From assembly GCA_018334615.1 (NCBI GenBank), contig JAGXLP010000051.1, positions 1-8,250 on the forward strand: a stretch of 8,250 nucleotides of DNA, written 5' to 3'. A model generated the notes under the pieces. That model saw only the letters and a program-made list of their open reading frames with translations. It ran no database searches and had not been told where the DNA came from. This stretch comes from Candidatus Bipolaricaulota bacterium (GTDB lineage: Bacteria > Bipolaricaulota > Bipolaricaulia > M55B111). Within the stretch, counting starts at the first letter, position 1; each line of letters begins with the position of its first letter. Made by a program: the position numbers and the translations under genes. This document shows, in pieces, positions 6,489-8,250 of this stretch.

Positions 6489-7750
6489 CATCCACAAATT
6501 ACGATCAATATTTACCGGAATCTATAGGCAGCTTTGTCCCGAATTACATAGATCGAGGACAGGGAGCTATAGTTTACACCGAGAACGGAGATAGATATAT
6601 CGACCTCAGCGGAGGCTGGGGTTGTCTCGCCGTCGGTTACAGCCATCCAAAGGTCGTAGAAACAGTAAAAAACCAGGTGGAGAAGTTCTTCCATACGGAC
6701 TTTAGTGCCATCCCTTACGAAAGCTATCCTAAACTTGCGGCAAGACTTTCGGAACTCGCTCCGGGAGAAACACAAAAAAAGGCAGCTTTTTTCAACAGCG
6801 GGGCCGAGGCGGTGGAAAACGCGGTAAAATTCGCCAAGGCGGATACCGGACGAGGGGCACTGGTTACCTTCCAAAATGCCTTTCACGGAAGGACCTTGCT
6901 AACAATGACCCTGACCCACAAGGCAAATCCCTACAAGGCGGGCTTTGGCCCTTTCGCTCCGGACGTTTATCGACTGCCCTATCCAAATAGGTACAGGTCG
7001 AACTTTGAAGTTCGGGAGCTGGAAAACGAGCTAACAACCATGGTTGACCCGGAAGACGTGGCTGCAATTATAATCGAGCCGGTAGTCGGAGAGGGAGGCT
7101 TTCTCGTTCCTCCTGACGACTTCTTACCTTACCTAAGGGAGCTTGCCGATAAATACGGGATAGACCTAATCTTCGACGAAATACAGTCCGGCATGGGGCG
7201 CACGGGGAAGTTTTTTGCTGCTGAACATTTCGACGTCGAGCCCGACCTTATAACCGTAGCCAAGTCCCTGGCTGGAGGTATGCCGCTCTCGGGAGTAATT
7301 GGAAAAGCTGAAGTCATGGACGCTCCTAAACCAGGAAGCATTGGCGGTACTTACGTCGGTAACCCAATAGCGATAAGGTCCGCCCTCACGGTACTTGACG
7401 TGATCGAGGAGGAAGGCCTTCTGGAGCGCGCGTCGGAGATCGGTGAGATAGCAGTGAGCAGGTTCCGTCAAATGAAGCAAAAACACGATATAGTAGGGGA
7501 CGTAAGGGGGCTGGGAGCAATGATAGCTATAGAACTGGTTCAGGACAGAGAAACCAAAGAACCCGCTCCCGAGATTACGCAAAAGGTCGCAGAATTGTCT
7601 TTAGAAGAGAACGTAATTCTCCCTACAGCCGGACTGCACGGGAACGTAATTCGTCTCCTAATGCCTTTGGTTATCGATAAGGAAAATTTAGAAAGAGCCC
7701 TGGATGTCGTGGACAATTCACTGGAGAAGGTCAAAACCAATCATGGCTGA
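6485..7750 (+). CDS. Class III PLP-dependent aminotransferase, GabT-like
   Basis: This 421-aa cytoplasmic enzyme has the length and all core motifs of class III omega-aminotransferases. NSGAEA (104-109) is the phosphate-binding turn; NAFHGRT (131-137) holds the ring-stacking Phe and an Arg (R136) that matches the carboxylate-binding Arg of E. coli GabT. EPVVGEGG (198-205) has the gate Glu (E203), FDEIQSGMGRTG (230-241) has the pyridine-nitrogen Asp (D231), and AKSLAGGMPLSG (259-270) has the PLP Schiff-base Lys (K260). The closest theme is 4-aminobutyrate aminotransferase, giving succinate semialdehyde with 2-oxoglutarate as acceptor, but related enzymes use ornithine, acetylornithine, putrescine or beta-amino acids. 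Where GabT has Ile50, this protein appears to have Trp (GGWGCLAVGY, 43-52), so the substrate is uncertain and no symbol is given. The start is fixed by an in-frame TAG at 6464-6466 and by GGGGAG nine bases upstream. It is preceded by its own promoter candidate and a coupled leader ORF, and followed by a membrane protein gene. Confidence 0.9.
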   Translation: MTSTNYDQYLPESIGSFVPNYIDRGQGAIVYTENGDRYIDLSGGWGCLAVGYSHPKVVETVKNQVEKFFHTDFSAIPYESYPKLAARLSELAPGETQKKAAFFNSGAEAVENAVKFAKADTGRGALVTFQNAFHGRTLLTMTLTHKANPYKAGFGPFAPDVYRLPYPNRYRSNFEVRELENELTTMVDPEDVAAIIIEPVVGEGGFLVPPDDFLPYLRELADKYGIDLIFDEIQSGMGRTGKFFAAEHFDVEPDLITVAKSLAGGMPLSGVIGKAEVMDAPKPGSIGGTYVGNPIAIRSALTVLDVIEEEGLLERASEIGEIAVSRFRQMKQKHDIVGDVRGLGAMIAIELVQDRETKEPAPEITQKVAELSLEENVILPTAGLHGNVIRLLMPLVIDKENLERALDVVDNSLEKVKTNHG

Positions 7751-7773
7751 AACACCTAAGGCTTGACTGAGTA

Positions 7774-7793
7774 TTTAGCTTTATGGAGCTAAA
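7774..7793 (+). promoter_or_regulatory. Perfect hairpin presenting the start codon of the membrane protein gene in its loop
   Basis: TTTAGCT (7774-7780) pairs fully with AGCTAAA (7787-7793), leaving the six-base loop TTATGG that contains the ATG at 7783-7785. No Shine-Dalgarno sequence lies within 15 bases upstream. Initiation may rely on coupling from the aminotransferase 33 bases upstream, or on the exposed start codon. The right arm is coding, so the pairing may be partly coincidental. Confidence 0.45.
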
Positions 7794-8250
7794 ACTTCTG
7801 ATTAAGAAGGTGATAAGGGAAACGGTTTCTTTTCCCGTACTATTTGCCCCGACTTTTCTGGCCTATTTTTTAAATGGCCTCCTGGCTTCAAATAGGCTAA
7901 TATCGATCCTCGGGGGAGGGGGAAGTCTCTTTGCCAGCCTTCTAATTTTAGCGCTGCTTATCCCGGCCGCGGCAGGAATAACAATCTTTCTCGATCGAAA
8001 AATAAACTCCGGAAAATACCCGTCGCTTATAGACTCGGTTGAAGAGATAAAACCAAAATACTTAACTTTGGTTGGCGTTAACCTGGCAGCCAACCTGGCA
8101 GCGGTTCTGGGGTTATTTCTCTTCATCATCCCGGGAATTTATCTCCTGGTAAAATTCGTCTTTGTAACTCAGGAGGTTCTACTCGGAGGGAAAACGAACC
8201 TGACAGAGGCACTGGAAAGTAGCTGGAACCATACCAATAACCTCTGGGGT
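7783..8250 (+). CDS. Polytopic membrane protein, N-terminal part (runs off right edge)
   Basis: 156 codons are open to the window edge. Hydrophobic segments lie at about 15-35, 48-70 and 95-128, the last broken by IIPGIY (115-120), so at least three or four membrane passes are expected. Between the second and third is a charged cytoplasmic-looking stretch (71-93). The block IPGIYLLVKFVF followed by EVLLGGKTNLTEALESSWNH resembles the pattern of YciC/DUF975-like and glycerophosphodiesterase membrane-domain proteins, in which a Pro-Gly membrane helix is followed by an amphipathic EALxxSW helix. This is a family-style resemblance by eye and gives no activity. An in-frame TGA at 7768-7770 leaves the ATG at 7783 as the only reasonable start. 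It follows the aminotransferase stop by 33 bases on the same strand, with no terminator between, so it is probably in the same transcript; a functional link is not shown. Confidence 0.75.
   Translation, partial: MELKLLIKKVIRETVSFPVLFAPTFLAYFLNGLLASNRLISILGGGGSLFASLLILALLIPAAAGITIFLDRKINSGKYPSLIDSVEEIKPKYLTLVGVNLAANLAAVLGLFLFIIPGIYLLVKFVFVTQEVLLGGKTNLTEALESSWNHTNNLWG

Noticed and set aside
6512..7582. Several leftward open frames (up to 138 codons) inside the aminotransferase gene
   Set aside because: They lie opposite a well-conserved enzyme gene and their translations look like codon-bias shadows.
1853..7750. A GABA fermentation operon joining the activase system and the aminotransferase
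   Set aside because: A terminator-like stem and a separate promoter lie between them, and 4-hydroxybutyryl-CoA dehydratase of that pathway does not need this activase type; no other pathway gene is present.
7743..7766. Seven-codon ORF (MAETPKA) overlapping the end of the aminotransferase gene
   Set aside because: The nearest ribosome-site-like stretch (7723-7730) is 12 bases away and lies in coding sequence; an ORF this short is expected by chance.
7912..7922. G-rich run that might form a quadruplex
   Set aside because: There are only two adjacent G runs, inside a Gly-rich coding stretch of the membrane protein; that is not enough for a quadruplex.

Overview
The window reads as a moderately GC-balanced chromosome segment of a strictly anaerobic bacterium. 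Two points support this. It encodes a large ATP-dependent, iron-sulfur type acyl-CoA dehydratase activase-related system, a family found in strict anaerobes. Most genes also carry Shine-Dalgarno and sigma70-like signals of ordinary bacterial form. The style would suit an anaerobic Bacillota-like or Halanaerobiia-like lineage, but that placement is a guess. No rRNA, tRNA, CRISPR, insertion sequence or phage gene is visible.

Layout. Positions 1-1531 form a leftward pair: a secreted DUF4139-domain protein, then the first 49 codons of an unrecognised small-protein gene that leaves the window at base 1. A divergent intergenic region (1532-1852) holds promoter candidates for both directions, a 13-base tandem repeat and a leader hairpin. 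Positions 1853-6266 run rightward and encode a giant activase/dehydratase-like protein divided into two genes. The first has 1031 aa: two tandem ASKHA ATPase domains, a Cys knuckle and a DUF2229-type region. The second has 416 aa and is the remaining dehydratase-like part. In many anaerobes these parts form one polypeptide of roughly 1400 aa; here they are separated by 67 bases and the second gene has its own ribosome binding site and TTG start.

A 9-bp inverted repeat that looks like a terminator (6324-6348) is followed at once by a well-formed promoter candidate (6353-6381). This promoter would drive a 12-codon leader ORF whose stop codon overlaps the ATG of a class III, GabT-like PLP aminotransferase (6485-7750). 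The last gene starts 33 bases later, encodes a polytopic membrane protein, and runs off the right edge. Its start codon lies in the loop of a perfect 7-bp hairpin and has no Shine-Dalgarno sequence.

How the genes work together. The two activase-family proteins very probably form one redox machine: ATP-driven electron transfer from the [4Fe-4S] ASKHA part to the Cys-rich dehydratase-like parts. Its substrate cannot be read from the sequence. The aminotransferase has its own promoter, so a direct metabolic link to the activase system is not established. Nothing here is a clear defence, mobile or wholly new system. The most unusual points are the split giant activase and the two odd translation-initiation arrangements around the aminotransferase operon.
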